From: Ahaetulla prasina
Taxonomy: Eukaryota > Chordata > Lepidosauria > Squamata > Colubridae
Assembly (NCBI RefSeq): GCF_028640845.1
Contig: NC_080540.1
Span: forward strand, 280,689,524 to 280,753,523
Length of the DNA stretch: 64,000 bases
Direction: 5' to 3'
Each line of letters begins with the position of its first letter. The first letter of the stretch is position 1. Below are positions 32,496 through 42,770 of the stretch, piece after piece. Below the pieces are notes generated by a model that was not told the origin of the DNA, made no database searches, and saw nothing but the letters and a program-made list of their open reading frames with translations. The translations under genes and the position numbers were made by a program.

Positions 32496-33390
32496 AAAAA
32501 CAACTGGGATGAGATTTAATCTGTTTTTCTGAATGGAACGTATCTGTAGCTTAGTGTTAACTTTGATGACATGGTTGCCTCTCTACAAGTTTAGGCTATT
32601 AGTCTTTGTAGGTTTATTGTTGGTTTTGTTGATTTTGCTTGACTCTGCTCCATGGATTCTCCAAGATATTAGTATTTTGTGTACATGGAAGGCTCATGCT
32701 TGCCACATGATTCTGAAAACATGAGAAATATTTGTCTCTCTCTTTCTCTCTTTATGTGTCTGATTGACAGAACTATTTTAGACCAAAGATAGATCTGATG
32801 TCCTCCAGATGTTTTCGACTGCCACTTTTATATTTCTTGTCACATATAAAATAAAAATGTAAAAAAGGTATTTGTCATTAGCCATGTGGGCTAAACCAAA
32901 TGGCAGCTGCCATCTCAATACATCTAGGGAATATCAAATTATGGCAAGATGGTTTATACAGTAGAATCCTTAGGAATTATATGCCTAATTTCTAAGAAAT
33001 GTAAAATTGGTCAGGTCAAAAATAGCAACTCTACTAGGAAGGACTCAAACGATAGATAAAACTGCCAAGTCCAGTCTAAACGTCTGGCTGACTGTGCAAC
33101 CAACCATAATAATTTGTTAAACTTTTATGCTGTCTGATTCTCAGCAACTTGGATGGTTCACAACAATAAAAAAATATATTAAAAAAGTCCTCTCAATAAA
33201 ACTTAAAAAATAAAGATAAAAGATGGCAAGGGGATCAAGCGAGGGGCCCTACTCTCTCTTGCTGAAGGCCTTTCAGGATTCAGATAAGAGAGAAGTAAAA
33301 TCAGCATTGCAGAAATTACTCCCAAACCACACAACTCCTCTGTAAGTTGGTGTTAGAAGGAACAAAACACAACTATTTACATTATGCAAA
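32496..33390. other. SLC45A2 intron 3, nothing recognised
   Basis: This is AT-rich intronic sequence with no exon, RNA gene or repeat that I can name. Confidence 0.45.
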
Positions 33391-33394
33391 CTTA

Positions 33395-33552
33395 CCGGAG
33401 TTTGTAACAGTAACAGAGTTGGAAGGGACTTTGGAGGTCATCTAGTCCAGCCCCCTGCTCACGCAGGAGACCTATACTAGGGATTCGAACTGCTGAACTG
33501 CCGACCTTTCTGATCTACAAGCTCAGAGTCTTAGCCACTAGGCCATCTATCC
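33395..33552 (-). mobile_element. tRNA-derived SINE with CR1-type tail
   Basis: On the minus strand a tRNA-like head ('gtggctaagactctgagc', B-box AGTTCGAATCC) joins directly to the CR1 terminus ('ggactagatgacctccaaag', 'cccttccaactctgttac'). The head is shared with the 24383 and 60329 SINEs but the tail differs, so it is a separate SINE family. Confidence 0.7.
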
Positions 33553-33578
33553 AGGAGGGTTTTTTGTGTGTGTGTGTG

Positions 33579-33973
33579 TGTCAGGGTTCCAAGTAACAAA
33601 CCCAAAGCAATTAAAATTCTGAGGCTAGAGTTTTCTCAAGCATAATTTTATTTGGAATGTCATATTGGTACAGCTGGTGATAACCCGACTTTGAAGGACC
33701 CAGTGTTTTCCCCACCCAAATCAAAACCCAAAGTTCTTTCCCCCAGATCATATGTCCATCACATGGTCCAATCAGGTTGCAGTCCCAACTCTGGCTGGCT
33801 TTTGTACACGCCCTCCAACACCTGGTAGGACGTCCTTGGCTCCCACGGGAAATAATGCTGTTTTGGCTACACATCCCCCTGCTATCTGTGTCTCCCCCCT
33901 CACGTTCCACAGCTCTATCTAGCCTGGCTGTGGCAGCCCTGAAGATGCTCCCAAAATGGCCTCAGGGTTGACA
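33579..33973 (-). mobile_element. Probable solo LTR, minus strand
   Basis: The segment runs from TGTCAGGGTTCC to CAGGGTTGACA (TG...CA with a TGTCA/TGACA inverted end). On the minus strand it has a polyadenylation-like block (CAAATAAAAT near 33645). It adjoins a GT microsatellite on the left, and no matching 5-bp duplication is seen. The family is not identified. Confidence 0.5.
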
Positions 33974-33979
33974 CTTTGA

Positions 33980-34950
33980 TAGTGGGCAAATTCCCTTGAT
34001 ACCAGTCTTAAATTCTTCTGGGTTATATTCCACAGCTCACAAGACTTCAAATATCATATACTCTTAGAAAAAAATCAAGATGGTGATTGGGCTGACAGGA
34101 TTGAAGCTTTTTACTTTTTATGAACACTGCACCTGCAACACACACATAGGAAAGAGACAAACCTTCAACTGAACAAGCACAGCCATTGTCTTGACTTTTT
34201 AAAATATTTTGAAGATGCTGCTGGAGAGGCTGTTGACCTTGACTGGTGCAGTAGGCCTCAACATGGGTAAAGTGAAGTATAACAAAGAAAAAAGGCCTTT
34301 CTGGATTTTATTTCAAATCTTAGCTCCCTCAAAATCTCTGAAGGATGTCTCAAAAGTCATCTGCTAAAAATATTTTATTGGTTTTTGCTGTATAGCAGGT
34401 GTGAGGCATTGGCATCAATAACATCGGCTGTGTGTCAGCTTGCTTATTCCTGTTTTTAAACCTATTATGTCAATGTCTGCTAATCCTACATTAATGCAAC
34501 TGTGAAGATAGAGGCTCTGCTCAATAAAATCTTCCATTTTTAATTTTTGAATATAAATCTTTGGCATTGATTCCAGAAAAGCAATATGTGTGCCTGGTTA
34601 CATTCATTCGCTTGATTACTTTTGATTTGATTTTATGCTTTGCAGTTGTGGAAAGAATGAATTTTGCAAAGTTGTACTATATCATTCAGTTATGCATTCA
34701 CATGAAAACAATGGAAAAAAATCAAATTATGCATGCCATATTTTTCCTGTGCTTTAAATATTGGATATTCTTGGTGTATAAAAAATGCAAATCAAGTTAC
34801 ATTAAGTATCTGGTACTCAAACCATGTTTAAATTCTCAAAGCATTTTGAAAAAACAAAAACAAAATGTACTTCAGGAAATAGAGGAGCTAGGTCTATGGT
34901 ACATTTTGATTTTACATTACAGTAAGTTTTAATCCTAGAAAGCAATGGGT
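33980..34950. other. SLC45A2 intron 3, nothing recognised
   Basis: This is unclassified AT-rich intron. A 123-codon frame at 34561-34932 has no family resemblance and no splice or start context. Confidence 0.45.
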
Positions 34951-34955
34951 TATAT

Positions 34956-35057
34956 CAGGGGTGTCAAACTTGCAGCCCGTGGGACGGATGCATCACACAC
35001 TGGCCATGCCCACCCCCGTCGTCACGACGACGTGACAATATGAGTTTGACACCCTTG
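34956..35057. repeat. Short hAT MITE (CAGGGGTGTCAAAC)
   Basis: The ends are CAGGGGTGTCAAACTTG and TGAGTTTGACACCCTTG. The flanking octamers GGTTATAT and GGTTACAC match at six positions. It shares ends with 5802-10357 and 46444-46733. Confidence 0.75.
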
Positions 35058-35099
35058 GGTTACACTGTACAGTAGATGAAGTCTAGGAAAATTTTATTC

Positions 35100-35640
35100 A
35101 TTTATTTTAGTTTGTCAAGCATGTATGAGAAAACAAGTATAAGTATGAACATAATGTAACATATAAGTATAAACAGGTATAAGTATATACATAAGAAACA
35201 AGTACAAATAAATGGGAACAGTAGGACAGGGATGGTAGGCACGCTGGTACACTTATGCAAAGCCCCCTTACAAACCTCTTAGGAATGGGGTGAGTATCCA
35301 CGGTAGACAGTCTAAGGTTAAAGTTTCGGGGGTTTGAGGATGTAACAATGAAGTCAGCTAGTGCATTCCAGGCATTGATCACTCTGTTGCTGAAGTCGTA
35401 TTTTCTGCAATCGAGTTTGGAGCAGTTCACTTTAAGTTTGTATCTATTGTTTGCCCGTGTATTATTGCCGTATTCAGCGGTTGAAGCTAAAGTAATCATT
35501 GACAGGTAGGACATTGTAGCAGATAATGTTGTGTACTAAGCTTAGGTCAGACTGTAAGTGGCGTAGTTCAAGGTTGTCCAAGTCCAAAATTTCAAGCCTG
35601 GTGGCATAAGTGATTCTACTGTGAGCAGAGGAGTAGAGTA
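35100..35640 (-). mobile_element. LINE 3' end, C-terminal RT region
   Basis: On the minus strand it encodes LDCRKYDFSNRVINAWNAL and a following RLSTVD block, the same C-terminus as the LINE at 11180-11985. The 3' UTR ends in an AT-rich tail at the left border. It is 5'-truncated. Confidence 0.7.
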
Positions 35641-35867
35641 CTCTTCTCGTGAAATACCTCTGGACTCACTCAATTGTATTAATGAAATACAATTAAAATG
35701 AAATGTTAATATGCATTTTATTTCTGAAAGACAAATAAAGATGTTTTTCAGATCACCTTCCATCCAAATCTGCATATGCTACCACCTGCATATTTGGCCT
35801 AAGTGTTTTCAACAGTTCCACCTTCCTGTGAGAGGTTTCTGTACATAAAATGTAGGTTTAGGCTAGT

Positions 35868-35953
35868 GGACTTCAACTCCCAGCAAAGCTGGCTGAGGAA
35901 CTCTGGGAGTTGAAGTCCACAAGTCTTAAAGTTGCCAAGATTGGAGACCCCTG
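35868..35953. repeat. Hairpin MITE, left arm shortened
   Basis: The arms around 'cttcaactccc' and 'gggagttgaag' and the right end GGAGACCCCTG identify the family. The left terminus is missing. It abuts a GTAGTCC-family fragment at the same internal position as the copy at 42117-42204. Confidence 0.65.
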
Positions 35954-36581
35954 GACTGAAGCATCCCACAGTCACATCATTGTGATTTGTGATGTTTTTT
36001 GCTGGCTTCTGGCAAAAATAACCACCGGGGGAGCTAGACTCTCTTAACAAACATGTGATTGGTTTAATGACTGTGGTGTCTTGACTAATGACTGTGGTTA
36101 AAATGGTAATAAAATCAGGTCTGGTGATGTGACTTATTGACTTATGACTGCAACAACACGGGATGGAAATCCTGGTCCCAACTGTGGTTTTTGCATTGTG
36201 TTTCAATATAGTACATCCAGAAATTGCAAGTTCAAGAAGGCCAGTCTCGGGAAAATAGGGCATGCAAGGCATTTGAAACCAGGCATTTGTTTTAGATACT
36301 TTAGCAGACATAAAACAAGACAACAGATCTTTGACTGGAGGATATTTGAATATCTACTATCCAGATATTTACAAGGCTTGTTCATTTTTCCCCTTTCCAG
36401 GTTCGAAGGCAAATCACCATTATGTCTCTCCTAGAAGCTCTTTTAAACATGCCACGTCACTACCGCAGCTTATGTCTGAGTCACTTGATGGGATGGACAG
36501 CTTTCCTTTCCAACATGCTCTTCTTCACTGATTTTATGGGACAGGTAAAGAAATAAAAAAAAGTTTCAGAGCTAGAAGGTT
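35950..36581 (+). repeat. SLC45A2: Duplicated 632-bp unit containing SLC45A2 exon 4, copy 1
   Basis: The unit starts at CCTGGACTGAAGC and ends at AGCTAGAAGGTT. It is the same as 39152-39784 apart from two substitutions (A/G near 36050, A/C near 36350) and one single-base indel (near 36200). It covers part of intron 3, all of exon 4 and the first 37 bases of intron 4. The left flank is the undisturbed hairpin MITE; the right flank switches abruptly into gypsy sequence. Confidence 0.95.
36401..36544 (+). CDS. SLC45A2: SLC45A2 exon 4, copy 1
   Basis: This 144-bp exon, phase 0 to 0, lies between CCCTTTCCAG and GTAAAG. It encodes 48 residues: a cytosolic lead ([19 protein letters not shown]), the conserved [19 protein letters not shown] helix and the TDFMGQ loop that precedes exon 5. 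The polypyrimidine tract, acceptor and donor are intact. The sequence is the same as copy 2 at 39604-39747. Either copy completes the normal transcript. If both were included, the frame would stay open but a 48-residue block with one membrane helix would be repeated, which should disturb MFS topology. Only one copy is expected in a normal gene. Confidence 0.92.
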
Positions 36582-38939
36582 TGCCGATCGGTCCAGCCTG
36601 AGAGGGTTCCACAAAAGGGTCCGTCAGCCGGCCTTTCTCTTGGAAGACGACCTCACCTGAGATCCAGGAGGCCGCAGGATGACTGCTATGCCATTTTCCG
36701 TGATGAGATGCGAGGAACAAGGATCAGGTGGTGGTCTGAGGAACCGATCCAGCAGAAAATCCAATTTCCGTCCTGATCGAAGGCGGCCATGCTTGATGGA
36801 AGTTGATACGGATCTGCAACTTCCATAGCCTCCTGGACCACGATAAAGCGCCTGGTGCCTACTATTGCTAAGAAGCGTCTGAAGCCTTGTGCGCTGTTAT
36901 TAAAAGACTATCAGGGACGGCCAATTCCCATTGTGGGTAGTGGGAAATTCAGGGTACAATTCAAGAAATTTGTAGGCCGCCTATCACTGGTAGTTGTAGA
37001 TGGCTCATTGGCTAGTCTTCTGGGGCTTAATTGGTTCGAAGCCCTGGGTTTGACTATTCAGGAGTTAACTCGATTGGAGCTAGTCAGCTGGATACACTGG
37101 TCAGGAATTTCCCACTGTGTTCAATGGCCAGTTGGGAAAATATACCGGAATGCCTGTTTCATTTAACTTAGACCCTAGGGTGGTGCCGCAGATTAAAACC
37201 GCGGGTGCCATTTGCCCTGAAGCCTAGGGTGGATGCAGAATTGGACAAACTCATTGCCCAGGCGTTTTAGAACCAGTAGATTATGCCCAATGGGAGACCC
37301 CCATTGTGACACCCATTAAGGCGGACGGTTCTATCCGCATCTGCGGGGACTATAGGGCAACCATTAATCGAGCATTACAAGCCCATGCATATCCAGTGCC
37401 AGTGGTGCAGCATCTGCTGCACTCCTTGGGGCAAGGATCCATCTTCGCGAGGCTTGACTTAGCACAGGCATACCAACAATTGCCTGTGGATGAGTCCACA
37501 GCAGCAGCACAGGCGATTGGCACTCACCGGCGTTCAAGTGTCGCCGCCGCCCAATTTGGCGTCAGTGTGGCCCCAGGGTTGTTCCAATGCCTCATGGAAC
37601 GCCTACTCCACGGAATACCCGGTGGTGCCGTATTCGATGACGTGTTGGTTTCGGCAGCAAGCACTCCGGAACTGATGTCCAGACTACGCCAGGTGCTAGT
37701 TAAGTTCAGGGATGTGGGGCTCAAAGTTAAGAAAAGCAAGTGTGTAGTTGCTGTGCCCCAGGTAGAATTCCTAGGGTTCCTAGTGGATAGGTCGGGTTTA
37801 CACCCCACTACGGCCAAGACCAAGGCAATCCTTGATGCGCCGACACCCCGCAACAAGTCAGAGTTACAGGCATTCCTGGGGCTCTTAAACTTTTACGCAA
37901 TCTTTCTGCCACACAAGGCTTCGGTTGCAGAGCCTCTCCACCGCCTGTTGGATAGCAGGTCCCCGTGGGTTTGGAATGCGAATGCTGCTGCTGCTTTCCA
38001 GGCTGTCAAGCAACTCTTGGTGTCTAACGCAGTTCTTACACAGTTCAACGAAAACCTGCCGCTTGTCCTCTCCTGCGATGCGTCTCAGTATGGGGTTGGC
38101 GCTGTGTTGAGTCATCGGCTGCCCAACGGGTCGGAAGCCCCGATTGCATTCTTTTCTCGAACCTTGGCTGCCGCGGAACGCAACTACTCACAGTTGGATA
38201 AAGAAGCATTGGCGTTGGTTGCGGGTAATGGCCGGGCAGAACGAGCAGTCCAGTCAGTGAAAGAGGCATTGGCCAGGTCGGGCCCAGGGGGCTGGCAGGA
38301 GAGGTTGGATGAGTACCTCCTGGGGCAGCATTCCACACCGTGCCCACTTACGAATAAGAGCCCAGCAGAGTTACTCATGGGCAGGCGTTTGAGGACCACA
38401 CTTGATAGATTGCACCCCCAATACTCACCTAGTCAGCCATTGGACTCCATGGGGGCAAACAGGAGATTTGATTTGGGGAGGCGGTGTATGCCGAATTACA
38501 GCGGCCACCCCTATGGTTCCCAGGAAAGATCGTGGGAATCACCGGCCCGTGCTCACAGGGTCGAGTTAGATGAGGGTAGAGTGTGGCGCAGACATTGTGA
38601 CCAGCTCAGGCCCGGCCGGGTTGGGGATGGGCAGCTGCCAGAGTGGGGCACTCAGGAAGAGCCAGGAGGTAGCCCAACCCAATCATCCCGGGCAGAGGAG
38701 CTAAGCTACAAGGGAATAAGACGCCCAGCCCCTGTACCTGATAACCGAGAGGAAGCCTTGTCTGCTCTGCCGGTGGAGGGGCTAGGGGTCCCTGGGCCGG
38801 AGACGTCCCCCACAGAAGAGGCTGAGGAGTTGGGTCAGCCAGTGACCATGGCTACAACGGAGCCACGAAGGTCCAGCCGAATCAAGCGGCGCCCAGCGTA
38901 TCTCCAGGATTACGATTGTGCAAGCTAGGGGGAAAGAAG
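36582..38939 (+). mobile_element. Ty3/gypsy element, 5'-truncated and internally deleted
   Basis: The region starts abruptly at the edge of the duplicated unit, with no 5' LTR. A protease remnant follows: a D-T pair near 36805 next to a one-base disruption, and the LLGLNWFEALGL family end at about 37017. RT occupies about 37306-37900. A purine-rich tract (AGGGGGAAAGAAG, 38927-38939) leads into one LTR. It belongs to a different family from the chromodomain element at 16199. Confidence 0.85.
37306..38928 (+). CDS. RT-RNase H-integrase fusion frame of the gypsy element
   Basis: This 540-codon frame is open throughout. RT blocks: [34 protein letters not shown], and an F-D-D catalytic box (VFDDVLVSA, about 37630-37656) where relatives have Y-x-D-D. 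An RNase H start follows ([36 protein letters not shown]). Near 38220 the protein jumps to [15 protein letters not shown], the end of an integrase core. The rest of RNase H, the zinc-binding part and most of the integrase core are deleted, yet the frame is kept. The tail is rich in Pro, Glu and Arg. No ATG context suggests translation on its own. It is a transposon relic, not a host gene. Confidence 0.8.
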   Translation: MTPIKADGSIRICGDYRATINRALQAHAYPVPVVQHLLHSLGQGSIFARLDLAQAYQQLPVDESTAAAQAIGTHRRSSVAAAQFGVSVAPGLFQCLMERLLHGIPGGAVFDDVLVSAASTPELMSRLRQVLVKFRDVGLKVKKSKCVVAVPQVEFLGFLVDRSGLHPTTAKTKAILDAPTPRNKSELQAFLGLLNFYAIFLPHKASVAEPLHRLLDSRSPWVWNANAAAAFQAVKQLLVSNAVLTQFNENLPLVLSCDASQYGVGAVLSHRLPNGSEAPIAFFSRTLAAAERNYSQLDKEALALVAGNGRAERAVQSVKEALARSGPGGWQERLDEYLLGQHSTPCPLTNKSPAELLMGRRLRTTLDRLHPQYSPSQPLDSMGANRRFDLGRRCMPNYSGHPYGSQERSWESPARAHRVELDEGRVWRRHCDQLRPGRVGDGQLPEWGTQEEPGGSPTQSSRAEELSYKGIRRPAPVPDNREEALSALPVEGLGVPGPETSPTEEAEELGQPVTMATTEPRRSSRIKRRPAYLQDYDCAS

Positions 38940-39151
38940 TGTTATGTCCTGCACCGGCAGTGGCGGCCCCTAGTGGTGGAGATGGTTTCTTGTTCTGTTC
39001 TGATTGGCTCCTGCTTTGGGAGCTAGATAAAAAGAGGGCTGTCAAAGCAGGCCTGGCCTGCTGGTTGTTGCTGGTCTCTGTGAGTTAAAATAAACGTTAT
39101 GTGTGAACATCTGGGGAGCCTCAATTATTACGGAACCCACAGAATATAATA
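38940..39151 (+). repeat. 3' LTR of the deleted gypsy element
   Basis: It starts TGTTATGTCC directly after the polypurine tract and ends near GAATATAATA, where the second copy of the exon 4 unit begins. It contains a TATA-like AGATAAAAAG (about 39024) and an AATAAA (about 39089). The missing 5' partner prevents a check of target duplication. Confidence 0.78.
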
Positions 39152-39784
39152 CCTGGACTGAAGCATCCCACAGTCACATCATTGTGATTTGTGATGTTTT
39201 TTGCTGGCTTCTGGCAAAAATAACCACCGGGGGAGCTAGACTCTCTTAACAAGCATGTGATTGGTTTAATGACTGTGGTGTCTTGACTAATGACTGTGGT
39301 TAAAATGGTAATAAAATCAGGTCTGGTGATGTGACTTATTGACTTATGACTGCAACAACACGGGATGGAAATCCTGGTCCCAACTGTGGTTTTTGCATTG
39401 TGCTTTCAATATAGTACATCCAGAAATTGCAAGTTCAAGAAGGCCAGTCTCGGGAAAATAGGGCATGCAAGGCATTTGAAACCAGGCATTTGTTTTAGAT
39501 ACTTTAGCAGACATAAAACAAGACAACAGATCTTTGACTGGAGGATATTTGACTATCTACTATCCAGATATTTACAAGGCTTGTTCATTTTTCCCCTTTC
39601 CAGGTTCGAAGGCAAATCACCATTATGTCTCTCCTAGAAGCTCTTTTAAACATGCCACGTCACTACCGCAGCTTATGTCTGAGTCACTTGATGGGATGGA
39701 CAGCTTTCCTTTCCAACATGCTCTTCTTCACTGATTTTATGGGACAGGTAAAGAAATAAAAAAAAGTTTCAGAGCTAGAAGGTT
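39152..39784 (+). repeat. SLC45A2: Duplicated unit containing SLC45A2 exon 4, copy 2
   Basis: This is the second copy of the 632-bp unit, 633 bp here because of one inserted C near 39403. It begins directly at the LTR end and continues beyond the duplicated segment into what looks like the original intron 4 (GGTTCTTGATAGG). Identity to copy 1 is about 99.5%; all differences are intronic. Confidence 0.95.
39604..39747 (+). CDS. SLC45A2: SLC45A2 exon 4, copy 2
   Basis: The sequence is the same as exon 4 copy 1 over all 144 bp, including the CCCTTTCCAG acceptor and GTAAAG donor, and again phase 0 to 0. It encodes the helix [19 protein letters not shown] and the TDFMGQ loop. This copy is adjacent to the undisturbed downstream intron and so is probably the copy in original downstream context; copy 1 has the original upstream context. 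Absence of any exonic difference means the duplication is very recent or reflects two haplotypes. Confidence 0.92.
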
Positions 39785-39844
39785 CTTGATAGGTGACTGA
39801 TCCAATTGTGGCTCAGTACAAGAATCTAGTTAAAGTATCTACAG

Positions 39845-40065
39845 CAGGGGTGAAATTCAACAGGTTCTGACAGGTACTGGAGAACTGGTAGCAGAAATTT
39901 TGAGCAGTTCAGAGAACCGGCAAATACCACCTCTGGCTGGCCCCAGAGTGGGGTGGGAATGGAGATTTTGCAATATCCTTCCCCTGCCATGCCCACCAAG
40001 CCACACCCACGCCCACCAAGCCACGCCCACAGAACCGGTAGTAAAAAAAATGGATTTGACCACTG
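39845..40065. repeat. 'ACCGGTTCT'-family MITE
   Basis: The ends are CAGGGGTGAAATTC and GGATTTGACCACTG, with the exact 8-bp duplication ATCTACAG (39837-39844 and 40066-40073). It is about 90% alike to the copy at 3966-4183. Confidence 0.85.
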
Positions 40066-40389
40066 ATCTACAGTATAACAAATGTCTCTTCCACTTCTGA
40101 GTTTCTGAATACATCATCCTAGGAATAGACCATGGCTCTTCATTTACAGAAGATACCTATATTTTTGTTGACAACATGCAGAATTATTCATTAACAGCTC
40201 AAGCAGAGATCCCAGAGAAATAAATGCCTTCAGGCTTTCTATATAGATTTTGGGTAGGCTGGATTGCTGGGGAATTGATTTGCATTTTATTTGAAAATCT
40301 TTGCTTTTTTTATCTTCCATATTCTCCAAACTATGAAATGTCAGTGAGTGTTTAAAATGATGATTCCCTGGAGCTCCCAAATACATGCA

Positions 40390-40407
40390 GTTTATTTTTT
40401 TTTAAAT

Positions 40408-40454
<47 letters not shown>

Positions 40455-40800
40455 TTTTGTCACAACAATATACATAAGCATCACACAAAAAGATTATATA
40501 GTGTATAAACATATATATGAAGAAATATAAGGAGGTATAAGCATATATATATATATAAGAAGAAAAACGAAAAACAATAGGATAGGAACGGTAGGCACGT
40601 TTGTGCTCTTATGCACGCCCCTTATGGTCCTCTTAGGAATGGGGTGAGGTCAATAGTAGAAAGTTTTTGATTAAAGCTTTTGGGATTATGAGAAGAGACC
40701 ACAGAATCAGGTAAAGTGTTCCAAGCACTGATGATTCTGTTACAGAAGTCATATTTTCTGCAATCTAGATTAAAGCGGTTATACTTAAAATTTTAGAATA
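40390..40800 (-). mobile_element. LINE 3' end with TTTA microsatellite
   Basis: On the minus strand it matches the LINE C-terminus and 3' UTR at 11650-11980 ('cctattgtttttcg', 'gtgcctaccgttcctatcc'). A tract of about 15 TTTA units at 40397-40456 occupies its tail end, consistent with expansion from the LINE tail. Confidence 0.72.
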
Positions 40801-41204
40801 AAGCTGAGAGATAGACTGAAAATGTACTATTGGCCCTATTCTCTGCTTTTCATCAGTAGAGATAACATCTCCTTTGAATCAAACTCAACTGAAGACTTCA
40901 TGGATATATTCATGTGGTTTGCTTGGGGAAAATATGGAAGTAGTTTGCAACTGTCTTCTGGGAAGTTTGTTCAACTTTCTAGTCTAGCTTACAGTTCTAG
41001 AATTTTCCTAGGGATTTTCATTCTAAGGAGGACTAGTCAATGCTGTTTAACTTGTTGTGATCAACCAAGGTTGGTTGGAGGCTGTCATCTAGCAGGCAGT
41101 AGATACCTAGTAAGCAGTCCTGCTTTAGAAAAACAAACAACTAAAACTAATATGAACAAATAAACGATATGATATAATCCTGTGCATGCTTACTCAGAAG
41201 TAAG

Positions 41205-41372
41205 AGCATAAGAGCACAAAAGTGCCTACCATTCCTGTCCTATTGTTCTCTTCATTATAGTATTATATGCATACTTTTACTTATACTTTTACTTATATAT
41301 ACTTTTTTCTCTCATGATGGGTTATTGTTTATGTTGATGATTGTATATATGTGACAAAATAAAAAAAAAATA
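41205..41372 (+). mobile_element. LINE 3' UTR fragment
   Basis: The plus-strand copy begins 'taagagcacaaaagtgccta' and ends 'gtgacaaaataaa' plus a poly-A-rich tail, matching the end of the LINE at 11180-11985. Confidence 0.68.
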
Positions 41373-41923
41373 TTGTGCTGATTTCAATAGACGTCATTCC
41401 AAGTCTGCACAAGGCCTCTCTCTTAGATTTTCTCTTACAATGAGAAACTCTTAAGATATATAAATAACTTGGTGATATATCCTAAAAGCTAGTCGGGCTG
41501 GGTCATTGTGGGGCTTTTTTTTTTTTTGGAAGACTTCCTGTTTTACATAAACTCAGATGGCCACATTTCTTTTAATTAAAATGAAAAATTCCCTGGTCAA
41601 CTACAAAACATTTTACCAGGAGCAAGCCATCCTGCTTTAGAAAAAAAAAATTGCCAAGATTTGAAGTTGGAGCATTCAACCCATTTTGGATTACCAAAAA
41701 ACTTTTTTGGTGAACATGGCAGCATTGCAACGAGTGCCGTTGATCAACTCATGCAGGCAGTGATTCCACTTATTCCATACTGATGTGTTACTTGGGCAAT
41801 TAGTTATTTGGGGACTGAGCAAGGTATCCCAAAACTAGATGAGCCAAGAGAAAACCATTGCAGATATATTGTTCTGATACGTCCATTCCTTTGTATTTCC
41901 AATTGTCTATTGTCTAGATCAGT

Positions 41924-42465
41924 ACAGGTAGTCCTTGACTTACAACTATTCATTTAATGACCGTTTGAAATTACGGTGGCCTCCCCCCCACAAAAAAAAT
42001 CACTTATGATCTGAATTTGTATTCATGAGTATTACAAATTGTTGCACTGTTTCCCATGATCATGTGATTGCAATTTGGGCACTTTGCAACCAGCTCGCAT
42101 TTATGACTGATTGAAGCAGAATCTCCAACCTTGGCAACTTTAAGACCTGTGGACTTCAAGTTGAAGTCCACAAGTCTTAAAGTTGCCAAGGTTGGAGACC
42201 CCTGGATTGAAGCATCCCACAGTCACATCATTGTGATTTGTGATGTTTTTTGCTGGCTTCTGGCAAAAATAACCACCGGGGGAGCTAGACTCTCTTAACA
42301 AGCATGTGATTGGTTTAATGACTGTGGTGTCTTGACTAATGACTCTGGTTAAAATGGTACTAAAATCGGGTCTGGTGATGTGATTTATTGACTTATGACT
42401 GCAACAACACGGGATGGAAATCCTGGTCCCAACTGTGGTCATCAATTGAGGATTACCTGTATATT
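41924..42465. repeat. GTAGTCC-family element, both ends present
   Basis: It begins CAGGTAGTCCTTGACTTAC and ends GAGGATTACCTG, giving the terminal inverted repeat of this family. A hairpin MITE is inserted at 42117-42204. The right half is over 95% alike to 35955-36190. Confidence 0.75.
42117..42204. repeat. Hairpin MITE inside the GTAGTCC element
   Basis: Short palindromic arms ('ccttggcaactttaagac' and reverse complement) are flanked by the exact 8-bp duplication GATTGAAG (42109-42116 and 42205-42212). Confidence 0.82.
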
Positions 42466-42565
42466 AAATTCTGGTCTTTGGGATTTCTACTTTCTTTAGC
42501 AATGAAATATGGGCAGCTTCCATGTCACAGCCACTTTTTAATCCTGTCTTTTTGATGCTTCTCAG

Positions 42566-42689
42566 ATTGTGTTTGAAGGCGATCCTTATGCCCCTCACAA
42601 CTCCACTGCTTATCTGACCTATAAAAGGGGTGTAGAGATTGGATGTTGGGGTTTGTGCATCAATGCCATTTCTTCTTCAGTCTATTCCT
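42566..42689 (+). CDS. SLC45A2: SLC45A2 exon 5
   Basis: This 124-bp exon, phase 0 to 1, lies between CTTCTCAG and GTGAGT. It encodes the luminal loop [19 protein letters not shown], with a likely N-glycosylation site (NST), and the next helix [17 protein letters not shown]. The Leu codon at 42653-42655, in C-W-G-L-C, aligns with human residue 374, where Leu is the ancestral state and Phe is the light-skin variant. The frame continues into exon 6 through a split Tyr codon. Confidence 0.94.
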
Positions 42690-42770
42690 GTGAGTATCAT
42701 TTCAATTTGACTGAAATCCCTGAAAGCAAGAGTTAAATATATAAGGCTAAATGTCTGTCTGTTTGTCTAT

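Noticed and set aside
34561..34932. 123-codon open frame in intron 3
   Set aside because: It has an AT-rich composition with no recognisable domain, no splice context in phase with SLC45A2 and no start context. It is consistent with chance.
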